Counted from the first letter of the stretch, positions 1-9,834 are shown. The stretch: DNA of 64,000 nucleotides from an uncultured Flavobacteriaceae bacterium (GCA_947503005.1 CANNCA010000005.1:124001-188000), one strand, 5' to 3'. The notes: generated from the sequence alone by a model not told the origin. A program made the numbers and translations.

Positions 1-317
1 TCGTTACATTTTATTGGTGGTTGATCAAATGGAATTAAACTCAGACTTAAGAAAAGAGGTGTATTTTCAGGCAAGCCTAATGGCGGGGTGTAGAAATTGT
101 CGATTCCAATCGGTTGACTATCCAACACCTCCGTGCCACCTGGAGTAGTTCCTATGGAAAGTACATAACCATTTATTCCTTGAACTGCTGGCCAGGTAAT
201 CGTGGCATCAACAGGGATATCAAGGCTGCCATTGGTAGGATAACTGATGGTAGGGCATGTCTGGGCCATGGAAAATAACCACGATAATTGAAGTGCTATG
301 AAGATTAGTCCTCTCAT
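1..317 (-). CDS. T9SS-type repeat protein, N-terminal part (cut by window edge)
   Basis: This is the first 105 codons of a gene whose 3' end lies outside the window. From the ATG at 317 the product begins with a signal peptide ending in SMAQ, followed by the start of the same fibronectin-like repeat seen in the three genes upstream: TCPTISYPTNGSLDIPVDA, then a GYVLSIGTTPGGTEV core and PPLGLPENTPLF. An in-frame ATG at 350 would add 11 residues, but the signal peptide fits the start at 317. It sits 10-43 bases downstream of the stop of the 485-residue gene, so it is probably the last visible member of a tandem paralogue operon. By analogy it should end in a type B sorting domain, which cannot be seen here. 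Confidence 0.8.
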   Translation of the reverse strand, partial: MRGLIFIALQLSWLFSMAQTCPTISYPTNGSLDIPVDATITWPAVQGINGYVLSIGTTPGGTEVLDSQPIGIDNFYTPPLGLPENTPLFLSLSLIPFDQPPIKCN

Positions 318-360
318 ACTTTGATGAAGACTTCTGGGTCTATTATCCATGAATAACTTG

Positions 361-1818
361 CTATCGTTTGAGCGTAAAATGCCCATATATTTCTTGCTGA
401 CCGAATGAGATCGCTTTGAACCAATAATCAGTAGCGGGAAGCGGTTGTCCATTAAAGCTTCCATCCCATCCTATTCGCTTAGGGTCAATTTGTGCCAAAA
501 AATTTCCATAGCGGTCATAGATACGGATTAGTTCGATACTAGCTTCGATATCAGGCGGTGGCGAGAATTGCCAAAAATCATGTATACCATCGCCATTTGG
601 GGTAAAAAATCGCGGGAAATCTTTGGAAGAAAGCTGACGTTCCACTACTCGGCTCACTAGTCCACAACCATTTTTTTCACGTACATGTACAGTATGCTCC
701 CCGATGGGTACATTGATAAAGATGTTGCTATCTTGAAAAAGACCATTTTCATCATCCAAAGCGAATTCATAATTTCCAGGTCCACTTACCGTAGTAACAA
801 TAACGAGTCCATCAGCTTCTCTAGAGACATCAATCTTATCAATGACCGCAGGTCCTGAAGGAACCACAGTAAATTCTTTGACATTTGCACATTCTATAGT
901 ATTTCCAAGGAAAGCTGCATTATTATAGGCCTCATAACGATAGCGACCCAAAGCTTGTAGGTCTACTTCTCGTGTTTCCGAAATTAGCGTTTCGGTTCCA
1001 TCATTATTTAACTTGAACCACCTAAAACCTTGAGCTGTGTCATCGCTAAGTACCAATTTCGAATTTTCACCTTCACAAAAACCAATTTCGTCCGGAAAGT
1101 TAGTTTCTGGCTTCAATGAATAAACAGTACCCGTTGCCGGATTTGGAACAGCATCGCAGTCGAATGTAGGGATTCCGGTGATGAACGACTCTTCTTGGCA
1201 TAGCGAGGCATCACCATTTTCATTATAAGGAGTGATCCGTACAAAATACTCTTGGTCCAATGGAAAATCAGTAGGAGACTTGTAATTAAGTACATTGCCC
1301 ACATCCAGATTGTTCACAACATCTGTGGCACCAGAGGAAGTGCCGATACTTATTCGATAACCTGTTGCTGTAGGGGCATAATTCCATGTTATGGGTCTGT
1401 TGACATTAGCCTGTGTAGCATTGTTAAGTGGATATGCCAAGGTTGTACAACCCGGCGGGGTGTTTACTCTTATAGTAGTAAATTCTTCAATTGGGCATGT
1501 TTGAACCGGTTGACCAAGTACAAAAAGTCGAATAGTAACGTAGATTTTTGTATTCTCTGGTAAGCCAACTTCGGGCACATAGAAGTTTTTTGTTCCAGAA
1601 GATCTGCGATTAATAATTTCTCCACCACCAGGTGTGGTACCTAAAGAAACAACATAACCAAAAATATTATCGACTTGTGGCCATCTTATGTCCGTATCAA
1701 CCGGTACATCTACCGCACCGTTAGTCGGGGTCGATATTCTGGGGCATTGTTGCCCGTGCGAAACGAATTCACATAGTAAAACCAAAACCAGAATTAATTT
1801 ACAACGCATTGATTTCAT
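361..1818 (-). CDS. T9SS type B sorting domain protein with two fibronectin-like repeats
   Basis: A 485-residue secreted or surface-anchored protein. After a signal peptide (residues 1-23, ending HGQ) come two repeats of about 100 residues (roughly 24-118 and 123-217). Each opens with a Cys and a PxNGAxxVPV-like stretch, has a GYxxSxGTT/SxG core, and ends with a second Cys before ESF or EEF. A Cys-containing Ig-like segment (about 220-320) and one SprB-like unit (about 325-390, ending in KNGCG) follow. The C-terminal 85 residues are a typical type B (CHU_C/gliding-motility-type) sorting domain with TPNGDGIHDFW, YDRYGNF, GWDGSFNG and GHFTLKR. Its ATG follows directly on the TAA of the upstream paralogue, which suggests translational coupling. 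The ligand is unknown. Confidence 0.88.
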   Translation of the reverse strand: MKSMRCKLILVLVLLCEFVSHGQQCPRISTPTNGAVDVPVDTDIRWPQVDNIFGYVVSLGTTPGGGEIINRRSSGTKNFYVPEVGLPENTKIYVTIRLFVLGQPVQTCPIEEFTTIRVNTPPGCTTLAYPLNNATQANVNRPITWNYAPTATGYRISIGTSSGATDVVNNLDVGNVLNYKSPTDFPLDQEYFVRITPYNENGDASLCQEESFITGIPTFDCDAVPNPATGTVYSLKPETNFPDEIGFCEGENSKLVLSDDTAQGFRWFKLNNDGTETLISETREVDLQALGRYRYEAYNNAAFLGNTIECANVKEFTVVPSGPAVIDKIDVSREADGLVIVTTVSGPGNYEFALDDENGLFQDSNIFINVPIGEHTVHVREKNGCGLVSRVVERQLSSKDFPRFFTPNGDGIHDFWQFSPPPDIEASIELIRIYDRYGNFLAQIDPKRIGWDGSFNGQPLPATDYWFKAISFGQQEIYGHFTLKR

Positions 1819-3564
1819 TTAACGTTTGAGCGCAAAATGCCCTTTAATTTTTTTCTGGGTTGTCAATGAAATGGCAGTAAACCAATAGTCTGATGATGGC
1901 ATTGGCCTGCCATTAATGTTGCCGTCCCAACCGACTGCGAGCGGGTCAATTTGTTTAATAAAGTTTCCATACCGATCGAAAATATGTATAGCTCCAACAT
2001 TGATTTCCCCTGTTTCCACTGGTGGGATGAACTGCCAAAAATCATTAATACCATCCCCGTTGGGGGAGAAAAAATTTGGAAAACCTTCCAAAGTCAAATC
2101 TTGAACTATGCTTTCCTCTGCTATTCCACAACCATTTTTATCCCGAACATATACGGTATACGAACCTGAGGTAAGACCTGTAAATTCATTACTATCTTGA
2201 TAGGGCCCATCAATATTATCCAATGCGAACTCGTAATCACCGGTACCGGTTACTTGAGCCGAAATCTGAAAACTTCCATTTAGACCGCTTGTATATAATG
2301 CCGTAATCGTTGCTATTTCAGACGCAACCACAGTAAATTCCTTACTATTTATGCACTCAATGGTATTGCCCGATTGGGAAACGGTATTGTACACTTCATA
2401 GCGATAAAGCCCTGGTTCAACTAGACCTATCTCGGCTGCGCTTGAGATTAAGGTCTCATTACCATTGTTGTCTACCTTGAACCAGCGATATCCCTCGGCA
2501 GTACCGGTTGCCGAAACGGTGTAGGGTATTTCATTTTCACAGAAGGATATTTCATCGGGAAAATTGATTTCAGGGGCCAGATCCACAAGCTCACCTGTTA
2601 TCGCATCTAAATAGGGGCCACATCCCAATACGGTTGAAAATGATTCTTGAACACAGCCAATAGCTTCACCTGCATCATTGAAAGGAATGATGGTAATAAA
2701 GAAGTTTCGGTTGGGATCAAAATCCAGAACCAATGTACTGTTTGTTGTAAAAGTAACATTATCAAGTACTTCACTGGTGTTGGGAGACAAGCCTATGGTA
2801 ACACGATAACCATCTGCGTCGGATACACTGACCCACTCCAAACGTGGTGTTAATGGAACATTTATGGATCCATTCAATGGATTGAGAAGTTGTGTGCAAC
2901 TTGGCAAACTCGCCATAGAACCGGTGGTGAAGCTAAATAGTGGACAATTGCTAGGAGCGGAACCATTGGAATTATAGGGAATAATACGAATGTAAATGGG
3001 CGTATTGAAAGGAAAATCAGTCGCCGGGTTATAGGCGAGTACGTTGCCTACATCAAAATCATTAAGTAATTCAATACCACCAGGAGTTGTGCCTATGGTA
3101 ATACGATAGCCAGTGGCTGTGGGTATATAATCCCATGTTATGTTACTTGAAACATTTACATTATTTGCGCCATCGGCCGGTGAATTTATTACGGCGCACG
3201 AAGGTGGAGTTGTAACATTTACGGTTTCAAAAGAGCCAACGTTACATACAATATCGGGGTCTGGGGTGTTAAAGAAAAAAATCGTCAACCTCACGTAAAC
3301 GGTAACCCCTTCTGGAAGCCCCAATGGCGGTTTAAAGGAAGTGGCATTACCAAGGTTTTGTTCGTTTATGATATCGGTGCCACCGAGAGTTGTTCCAACT
3401 GAAATACGATAACCCGGGGCATTCACATCATTCCAAGTGATAGTCGCATCTACGGGTACATTAACAGCGCCATCTAGGGGTCCGGTCAAAGTAGGGCAGG
3501 TAACCTGGGCATATACGAAGCCTGCGCAGATAAATGCGATAACAAATAGCAGTTTTTTTTGCAT
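1819..3564 (-). CDS. T9SS type B sorting domain protein with three fibronectin-like repeats
   Basis: Close paralogue of the neighbouring genes, 581 residues from the ATG at 3564. A start at 3582 would add six residues (MFDSFQ) in front of the signal peptide MQKKLLFVIAFICAGFVYAQ. Three repeats of about 100 residues follow, each with a leading Cys, a GAxNVPV/NVNV motif, a GYRI/VTxGTTPGG core and a closing Cys plus SFxT. The Ig-like segment contains EGYRWFKVDNNG, the SprB-like unit contains GDYEFALDN and ends KNGCG, and the type B sorting domain contains SPNGDGINDFW, FDRYGNF, GWDGNING and GHFALKR. It should therefore be exported by Sec, then across the outer membrane by the T9SS. The middle repeat count (three against two in the next gene) is the main difference between the paralogues. 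Confidence 0.88.
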   Translation of the reverse strand: MQKKLLFVIAFICAGFVYAQVTCPTLTGPLDGAVNVPVDATITWNDVNAPGYRISVGTTLGGTDIINEQNLGNATSFKPPLGLPEGVTVYVRLTIFFFNTPDPDIVCNVGSFETVNVTTPPSCAVINSPADGANNVNVSSNITWDYIPTATGYRITIGTTPGGIELLNDFDVGNVLAYNPATDFPFNTPIYIRIIPYNSNGSAPSNCPLFSFTTGSMASLPSCTQLLNPLNGSINVPLTPRLEWVSVSDADGYRVTIGLSPNTSEVLDNVTFTTNSTLVLDFDPNRNFFITIIPFNDAGEAIGCVQESFSTVLGCGPYLDAITGELVDLAPEINFPDEISFCENEIPYTVSATGTAEGYRWFKVDNNGNETLISSAAEIGLVEPGLYRYEVYNTVSQSGNTIECINSKEFTVVASEIATITALYTSGLNGSFQISAQVTGTGDYEFALDNIDGPYQDSNEFTGLTSGSYTVYVRDKNGCGIAEESIVQDLTLEGFPNFFSPNGDGINDFWQFIPPVETGEINVGAIHIFDRYGNFIKQIDPLAVGWDGNINGRPMPSSDYWFTAISLTTQKKIKGHFALKR

Positions 3565-3599
3565 TTGAAAAGAATCAAACATTACAATATACTTAAAGT

Positions 3600-5333
3600 C
3601 TATCTTTTTAATGAAAAATGGCCGTTAAATTCTTTCTCATTGTCGACCAACACCTCAAACCAGTATTCTGAGGAAGGTAGCGGTCTGCCGTTCACGGTTC
3701 CGTCCCACCCTTGAGAATCAATTTCTATTTGAAGTAGAAAAACACCATAGCGATCGAAAATTGAAATTGGGCCTGCTTGAGTTTTCTTGTTACCAATACG
3801 CTCTCTTAATTTCCAGAAATCGTTTATTCCATCACCATTTGGAGTAAAGAATTTTGGAAAATCTTCAATTTCGATATTTTCCTGAACGATTCTCTCCGAA
3901 ATTCCACATCCGTCGGTGTCCCTTACAAAAACTGTATAGGACCCGAGTGGTATGTCTTCAAAGACATTGCTACTTTGAAAAGGTCCTTCGGCATTATTTA
4001 GACTATATTCAAAAGTACCAGTACCCTCTACTTCAACCGTAATTTTGAGGTAACCTGATATTTCAGTAGCAGTTGCTTTTGTAATATTGGGCCCTTCGTC
4101 TAAAAACACTGTAAATTCACTTGTTGTTGTACATTCTATTGTTTTTTCGAATAGAACCGCCCTATTGTATAGTTCGTATAAATACAGTCCGGGTTCATAA
4201 AGTTCTACTACTTCATTTTCGGAAATTAAATCGGTTGCGCCATTAGAACCGATTTTATACCATCGGTACCCGTCCGCTCTATCGGTTGCCTTTAAAATAT
4301 TTGGTAATTGATTGTTGCATAGGGAAATTTGATCTTGAAGCGTAGCAATGGGATTTAGAATAACGATTTCACCTGTTAGGTCGTCGGTAAAAGGCCCACA
4401 GTCAACAACTGTTGTAAACGACTCACTGGTACACCCTAGGGCCTCACCAGCATCGTTATAGGGTAAAATGGTAACATAGTACTTGTGGGTGGATTCTAAT
4501 TCGATGGTATCGGTGTTGGTATCTTCAACAAAGGCAGTATAAAATACGTCAATTGGAAAAGGAGAAATACTAACTGATACTTTGTAGCCACTGGCACCTT
4601 CAACGGGCACCCATTCCAACTCAATTGTTTTAGGAATCTCAATGGCTCCATCTAATGGGTAAGTAAGGCGAGTGCATCCTAGGCTACTACTTACAGTTCG
4701 TACCGTAAAACTCTCTTCACTGCAAGAGGGAGCAGCCCCATTCTCATTGTAGGGAATGATTTTTACATAAATTATGGCATTCACAGGTAAATCGGACGGT
4801 GGGTCGTAGAAAAGAGAATTACCCACATTATAGTCTTCAACAATATTGCTTCCACCTGGTGTCGTACCTAGTGTAACTCTATATCCTGTTGCAAATGGTG
4901 CATAATTCCAAACAATATTGACTTCTTCCCTTACGAAAATAGCATTGTGTAAAGGGTCTCGAAGCATGGTACAGGAAGGTGGTGCAAGTACATCCTCGGT
5001 AACAAAACTACCTATCTCACAATCGAAGCCCCCTAAATCAGTACCAATAACCCTTAAAGAAACATATATTCGTGTTTTTTCGGGTAAACCTTTGGGAGGG
5101 GTGAAATTTGCAAATGTGCCAGAGGTTTTTTGGTCGATAATATCCGTGCCTCCAGGGGTAGTGCCAAGCGATATTAAGTAAATCGATTGTCCAGATAGTT
5201 TTTCCCAGCTAATATCCGTTGTAACGGAAACGTTTTCTTCGTCATTTACCGGACCAATAAGTTGTGGACAGACTTGGGCTTGACAAAGGCTAAAACCTAC
5301 AAGAAAAATAATATGTACCAATATCTTATTCAC
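3600..5333 (-). CDS. T9SS type B sorting domain protein with three fibronectin-like repeats
   Basis: A 577-residue member of the tandem family. It has a signal peptide (residues 1-19, ending CQAQ) and three fibronectin-like repeats, of which the first two keep the GTTPGG core (SLGTTPGGTDI and TLGTTPGGSNI) while the third has a diverged KVSVSISPFP. These are followed by a Cys-bearing Ig-like segment with DGYRWYKIGSNG, a SprB-like unit (GTFEYSLNNAEGPF, ending TDGCG) and a type B sorting domain (TPNGDGINDFW, FDRYGVF, GWDGTVNG, GHFSLKR). It lies 18 bases downstream of the 902-residue gene and 35 bases upstream of the next paralogue's start, consistent with one transcript. No enzymatic motif is visible, so an adhesive or structural surface role is inferred. 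Confidence 0.88.
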   Translation of the reverse strand: MNKILVHIIFLVGFSLCQAQVCPQLIGPVNDEENVSVTTDISWEKLSGQSIYLISLGTTPGGTDIIDQKTSGTFANFTPPKGLPEKTRIYVSLRVIGTDLGGFDCEIGSFVTEDVLAPPSCTMLRDPLHNAIFVREEVNIVWNYAPFATGYRVTLGTTPGGSNIVEDYNVGNSLFYDPPSDLPVNAIIYVKIIPYNENGAAPSCSEESFTVRTVSSSLGCTRLTYPLDGAIEIPKTIELEWVPVEGASGYKVSVSISPFPIDVFYTAFVEDTNTDTIELESTHKYYVTILPYNDAGEALGCTSESFTTVVDCGPFTDDLTGEIVILNPIATLQDQISLCNNQLPNILKATDRADGYRWYKIGSNGATDLISENEVVELYEPGLYLYELYNRAVLFEKTIECTTTSEFTVFLDEGPNITKATATEISGYLKITVEVEGTGTFEYSLNNAEGPFQSSNVFEDIPLGSYTVFVRDTDGCGISERIVQENIEIEDFPKFFTPNGDGINDFWKLRERIGNKKTQAGPISIFDRYGVFLLQIEIDSQGWDGTVNGRPLPSSEYWFEVLVDNEKEFNGHFSLKR

Positions 5334-5351
5334 CGCAATATATAATGTGAT

Positions 5352-8060
5352 TTATCGCTTCAGAGAAAAATGTCCCTTAAACTCTTTTCCATTTTCAAAG
5401 GCTACTTTAAACCAGTAATCAGATGCGGGTAAACGCTTTCCTTGAAATGTACCATCCCAGCCTGAATCATTTGAGTTTAATTGCACCATTAATTTTCCTA
5501 ACTTGTTGAAGATCGAGATTCGGGCCGTCGATCTATTTTTATCAAAACCAATTAATTGCCAATGGTCGTTAAAACCATCCCCGTTGGGCGTAAAAAATTT
5601 TGGAAAACCAATTACCGCGACTTCCTCTTCTGAAATTCCACAGCCCCTTCTGTCCCTTACGAAAACGGTAATAAATCCGGCATCAACGTTATTAAAAGTA
5701 TTGTTGTCTTGATAGTCCAATCCATTTAAGGAATACTCGTAATCGCCATCACCAGAGACCAATAACTCAATGGTGTTGTTATTTGAGCCATCCTCAATTT
5801 TTATTTCTTGAAATACTGCTTTATTTGAAGGAATGATTACAAAATCTCTACTAGATGTACAGGTAATCAGTTGTCCATCTTCTCTGTAAACCGTACCTAC
5901 TTCAATACTATACGTGCCTCCTTGGGTAATTTCAAGATTCGAGGTGTCTCCGATTTTTTGTATTTGACTTTCATCCAGCTTGTACCATGCATAATAATCA
6001 AAACCAGATGGACCTTCAAGTTCCAATGCCTCGCCATCAGTGCAAGTTTCATACGAGTCGGCAAATTCAAACACCGGTAAGGCATTCACTACTAAGTTTA
6101 TTTTTTCTACACCGAGACATTGATTACCATTTTCCAATCGTACATATATAGTTGTATTTCCCGAAATATATTCTCCAATAAGGGGACTTTCTTCAATTAC
6201 CAAATCATCAAGATTGGAATAAAAAGTAACATCAATACCTTCATATCCATTTCGTGATATCTTCTCAAGGTCGAAGGTGCTTTCTAAAACCGTATCATCA
6301 GCAACTTCATCACAGGCCATAATGGGGCTTGATGCACTAAGGGTTACCGTTGTGGGATGAACCTCCAAATCAATTTCTCCAAAATAAGCGCACCCTAAGT
6401 CGGTAGTTGCCCGATAAAAAATGGTTTGGTTAAAAGGGAGGGTGTTTCTATAGTTATTACTATTGGAAATGGCATTGTCATTATCCCTATCGTCTTCACT
6501 TTCATAAAAAGTAATTTCTGTATCAATAGCTGTAATGACTTGATTAAGATTAAAAGTGGTTATTCCGTCTGAATTTAAGGTGCTATCGATATCACACTGT
6601 GCTAATAGAAGATTTGTATTTTCGGGTAGTGGTGAAACAGCAACCAATGCCTCCCCTACGAGTGGGCACTCCAATGGATTTGCAGGAGTAATTGTAACCA
6701 AATATCTGCCAGAATCGACAAACGAGGTTTCGGGAAGTTCAAATACATTTCCTGAATTGGGGAGGGGCGAACCGTCCTTCTCCCAGGTATAAATTGCCCC
6801 GGGGATATTTTCTGCCTCAAGTTTAAAACCTTCGCCGACGCAGAGTGTAAGTGTGCTAGAACTGTTTCCATTGTCGTCAGTTATCAAATCTGTTCTATTT
6901 AAAAATGATTGAACAAAGGGGGGGAGTCCTTGCATTCCGTTTTTTGTTCCTAATGAAATAGCATTGTGTTTGTATCCGGCAGCTAACCCTTGCTCGTTGG
7001 GCCTGTTAATAACGCCCAAAAATGGTGTTCCTTCAGAAAAACTTTTTGCAATAGTTCTATAGATCTTCCCATTTTCGCCCAGTTGAAGTGCCCCGCGAAA
7101 AATAGTTTGTTCATCTAAAATCACTTGGGAAGCTGAAATATTAGAGGCTTCCAAGTCGAATTGAAGCAAGGTCGAGGAATGCCCTGTTTCTTCCCGTGAA
7201 TCTTTTGAGGCGTGTACATACAAGAAGCGTCCATTTGGGGAAAATTCCACTCCATAGGCCGCTTTATTAGTACCTGTTATTGAAATGCGTTTTTGGTTGG
7301 AAACGACACCTGTATCCAAATCAAAATCATAAAGGAATAGCCCCTTTTCCATATTGGCACTTGCAATTTGGGTTCCGTCCGATGAAATTTTCAAATAGCC
7401 TCTTTGTTCATTGAAGGACAGATCTTCAAAGGTGGATTTTATGGCTGCAGTCGCCACACCCGAAGTATTTATTTCAAATGCATGATAGGTATTAAAGCCA
7501 CTTTTTTTCCCATCGACCGATGCAAACGTTAGCAACCATATGGATTGATCAGTACAGCTTTTTACCACAGCGGCTAATTTTTCTGAACTATGGTCCAAAA
7601 GGGGAATGTTCTTTTCCAAAACCGCCCCTTTTCCATTATTACGTGAAAGGTCGACTATAGAATAGTTTAAACCATTGTCGGTTTCAATTTGAGATAATGA
7701 AGTGTCCACGGTAAAAATGTAAAAAACATCTGGGTTGTCAGGTTGTGGTACAATAATGGCTGACTGGGTACTTGACGGATCTCCATAAAGGTCTGTTCCA
7801 TTTTCCATAATTTGATGGTCCTGGTTGAAGACGGTGATGCCATCAGTATAAAACAGAAGATTTCCAGCGGAATCGGAAATGGTCGCGCAGCCTTCCGCGG
7901 TATCCAATTGGCCATCATTGACAGCGTTTACGGTACCGTCATTATTAAAGGAAATACCCGCACCATTACCAAAATACCAATTCGAGGTTTCTCCCTGCCC
8001 AAATAATAAGGTAGGGAAAGCCAAACACAATAGTAGAATAATTGCGGCTTTCTTGATCAT
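5352..8060 (-). CDS. T9SS type B sorting domain protein with beta-propeller-like N-terminus
   Basis: A 902-residue exported protein with a signal peptide ending LLFGQ. Residues about 25-385 form a propeller-like region with recurring motifs such as NWYFGNGAGISF, GNLLFYTDG, ISSDGTQIA and FSPNGRFLYV, a layout common in Flavobacteriia surface proteins. An Ig-like stretch (about 395-470, LCVGEGFKLEAE ... DSGRYLVTI) is followed by several short modules of hyaline/SprB type with paired Cys. The last SprB-like unit (GDYEYSLNGLDY ... RRGCG) runs into a type B sorting domain (TPNGDGFNDHW, FNKLGKL, GWDGTFQGK, GHFSLKR). The gene is 25 bases downstream of the ABC permease gene. It shares only the C-terminal modules with the repeat proteins behind it. 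Confidence 0.87.
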   Translation of the reverse strand: MIKKAAIILLLCLAFPTLLFGQGETSNWYFGNGAGISFNNDGTVNAVNDGQLDTAEGCATISDSAGNLLFYTDGITVFNQDHQIMENGTDLYGDPSSTQSAIIVPQPDNPDVFYIFTVDTSLSQIETDNGLNYSIVDLSRNNGKGAVLEKNIPLLDHSSEKLAAVVKSCTDQSIWLLTFASVDGKKSGFNTYHAFEINTSGVATAAIKSTFEDLSFNEQRGYLKISSDGTQIASANMEKGLFLYDFDLDTGVVSNQKRISITGTNKAAYGVEFSPNGRFLYVHASKDSREETGHSSTLLQFDLEASNISASQVILDEQTIFRGALQLGENGKIYRTIAKSFSEGTPFLGVINRPNEQGLAAGYKHNAISLGTKNGMQGLPPFVQSFLNRTDLITDDNGNSSSTLTLCVGEGFKLEAENIPGAIYTWEKDGSPLPNSGNVFELPETSFVDSGRYLVTITPANPLECPLVGEALVAVSPLPENTNLLLAQCDIDSTLNSDGITTFNLNQVITAIDTEITFYESEDDRDNDNAISNSNNYRNTLPFNQTIFYRATTDLGCAYFGEIDLEVHPTTVTLSASSPIMACDEVADDTVLESTFDLEKISRNGYEGIDVTFYSNLDDLVIEESPLIGEYISGNTTIYVRLENGNQCLGVEKINLVVNALPVFEFADSYETCTDGEALELEGPSGFDYYAWYKLDESQIQKIGDTSNLEITQGGTYSIEVGTVYREDGQLITCTSSRDFVIIPSNKAVFQEIKIEDGSNNNTIELLVSGDGDYEYSLNGLDYQDNNTFNNVDAGFITVFVRDRRGCGISEEEVAVIGFPKFFTPNGDGFNDHWQLIGFDKNRSTARISIFNKLGKLMVQLNSNDSGWDGTFQGKRLPASDYWFKVAFENGKEFKGHFSLKR

Positions 8061-8085
8061 AGCGTATTCTCAACGCTACAAGATA

Positions 8086-8919
8086 CTATAAATCTCTCTT
8101 TTTCAACAGGGTATAAGACAAATAGATGAAAATCGCTGTCCAACAGAGTACGATTAGAATTTCGTACCAGTGTACGGCATAATCAAAATTCAGGTCCTCG
8201 CCGATTTGATTACCAAGATTCTTAACGGCAGAAAGTCTTGTAAAGGGTTCATCAACAAGATTCTGCATAGATTCTAAAGGAAGGAAATTTTTGATTTTCT
8301 GTGCGGTTTCCCAGCTAGTGAACTTCCAACCAATTAGCCCAAACAATAGTTGTTCTATAATTAACCACAATATCAAAAAGCCAAGGGCAAATGCCGACCT
8401 TTTTACGAAAATGCCCAAGAACAAGCAGAATGAAAAGAACCCAAGTAGTTTTACAAAATAACCAAGAATGAATTCGAGATCGGAAAATATAATACTCATT
8501 TCGTCAAATGAAGAATATGCCAGCCCCAGGGCTAGGGAAATTACAAAAAGAAATACCGTAGAGATGGCCGCGAAGGCTAAAACCGTTAGAAACTTGGAAT
8601 AGATGAATTCCCATTTGCTCAAGCCGTCGATTAGGTTCTGTTTTATCGTCTTATTGCTATACTCATTCGCCATCATAGAAACGATGACCACGGCCAAGAA
8701 CAATTTAAAAAATGCGGCTATAAATGCATTGAAGTGCCATATGTAGGGAAAATCAAAGATGCCTAATTCGGCTAGATGAAATTTGATTGGACCAATATCA
8801 AATTTAATGGCAGCGACTAACGAAATAAAGGTCAGTAGTACAAAATAGGATATTATTAGTATTCTACTCGCCCTATTGTTCCATAGTTTGATAAATTCTA
8901 TTTGTAGCAGTCGTATCAT
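8086..8919 (-). CDS. ABC-2 type transporter permease
   Basis: A 277-residue integral membrane protein with about six hydrophobic segments. The first (residues about 18-38) follows the cytoplasmic RLLQIEFIKLWNNRASR motif typical of ABC-2 permeases, and a MANEYSNKTIKQNLIDGLSKWEF segment is the usual coupling-helix region of the family. It pairs with the ATPase gene 12 bases upstream, so the two form one exporter. The substrate cannot be read from the sequence. Genes of this type accompany antibiotic resistance, lipid or peptide export, and here the pair leads an apparent operon of T9SS-exported proteins. Confidence 0.85.
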   Translation of the reverse strand: MIRLLQIEFIKLWNNRASRILIISYFVLLTFISLVAAIKFDIGPIKFHLAELGIFDFPYIWHFNAFIAAFFKLFLAVVIVSMMANEYSNKTIKQNLIDGLSKWEFIYSKFLTVLAFAAISTVFLFVISLALGLAYSSFDEMSIIFSDLEFILGYFVKLLGFFSFCLFLGIFVKRSAFALGFLILWLIIEQLLFGLIGWKFTSWETAQKIKNFLPLESMQNLVDEPFTRLSAVKNLGNQIGEDLNFDYAVHWYEILIVLCWTAIFIYLSYTLLKKRDL

Positions 8920-8931
8920 GAGTTGGTTCGA

Positions 8932-9834
8932 TTAGTTTGATTGGTTTTTGGTCAAGGTCAAGAATTGCTCTTCTAAACTTTCTTTCCTTTTGACAAGATG
9001 TGCTAGAACGATACCTTTTTCAAATAAGGATTTATTAAATTCTTCAGCGCTGATATCTTCTTTCAAAAAGGCGGTGATTAGCCCGTCTTCGGTTCTGATT
9101 TCACCAAAACTTGCATTGTTTTCTAGGTAAGTGGTCAATTCTTGGGCTTGGGTTGTTTTTAGTTCGAAGAATCCATGAGTCGCCAACATATCTTCAACAC
9201 GGCCTGAATAGAGTTTTTCTCCCTTTCTAAGAATGACTACATGACTACAGACTTTTTCAACTTCGTCCAATAAATGGGAAGCCAAAAGTATGGTAGTACC
9301 TTGCGAGGCGATTTTTTTTATGATTTGGCGAATTTGATGAATACCTTGGGGGTCAAGACCGTTGGTAGGTTCATCCAAAATTAATATTTCAGGGTCGTTC
9401 AGCAGGGCAGAAGCAATAGCCAAGCGTTGTTTCATCCCCAAGGAATAAGTTTTAAACTTGCTGTTTTTTCGTTCGAGCAAGCCCACTAGGTCCAATTTTT
9501 CTTCGATTTTGTCAGTAGAAACATCTTTGATTTTACAAACCAATTTTAAATTCTGAACGGCCGTCATGTAAGGGTAAAAATTGGGTCGTTCAATAATCGC
9601 CCCAACCTTTTTAAGTGCATCGTGCGTTGAGGTATTACCATCGAACCAAGAAAAACCGCCTTGAGTTTTGTTTACTACATTAAGGACGATGCCCAAAGTT
9701 GTGGATTTTCCACTACCATTAGGCCCCAGAATTCCGTAAACATTTCCTTTTTCAATGGTGAAAGAAAGGTCTTTGACCGCAGTCAAATACCCAAACTTTT
9801 TGGTCAGATTACTGACGGTCAGGATTTTTTCCAA
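8932..9834 (-). CDS. ABC transporter ATP-binding protein
   Basis: A 300-residue ATPase of the BcrA/CcmA-like class. It carries a Walker A (GPNGSGKST, residues about 38-46), Q-loop region, the ABC signature YSLGMKQR (about 130-137), Walker B with ILILDEPTNGLDP (about 151-163) and the H-loop LLASHLLDEV. The C-terminal 85 residues form the variable regulatory extension usual in drug- or bacitracin-type exporters. It should energise the permease encoded directly downstream. A perfect 9-bp dyad lies 34-56 bases upstream of its start and could be an operator. It is the first gene of the minus-strand run that continues to position 1. Confidence 0.9.
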   Translation of the reverse strand: MEKILTVSNLTKKFGYLTAVKDLSFTIEKGNVYGILGPNGSGKSTTLGIVLNVVNKTQGGFSWFDGNTSTHDALKKVGAIIERPNFYPYMTAVQNLKLVCKIKDVSTDKIEEKLDLVGLLERKNSKFKTYSLGMKQRLAIASALLNDPEILILDEPTNGLDPQGIHQIRQIIKKIASQGTTILLASHLLDEVEKVCSHVVILRKGEKLYSGRVEDMLATHGFFELKTTQAQELTTYLENNASFGEIRTEDGLITAFLKEDISAEEFNKSLFEKGIVLAHLVKRKESLEEQFLTLTKNQSN

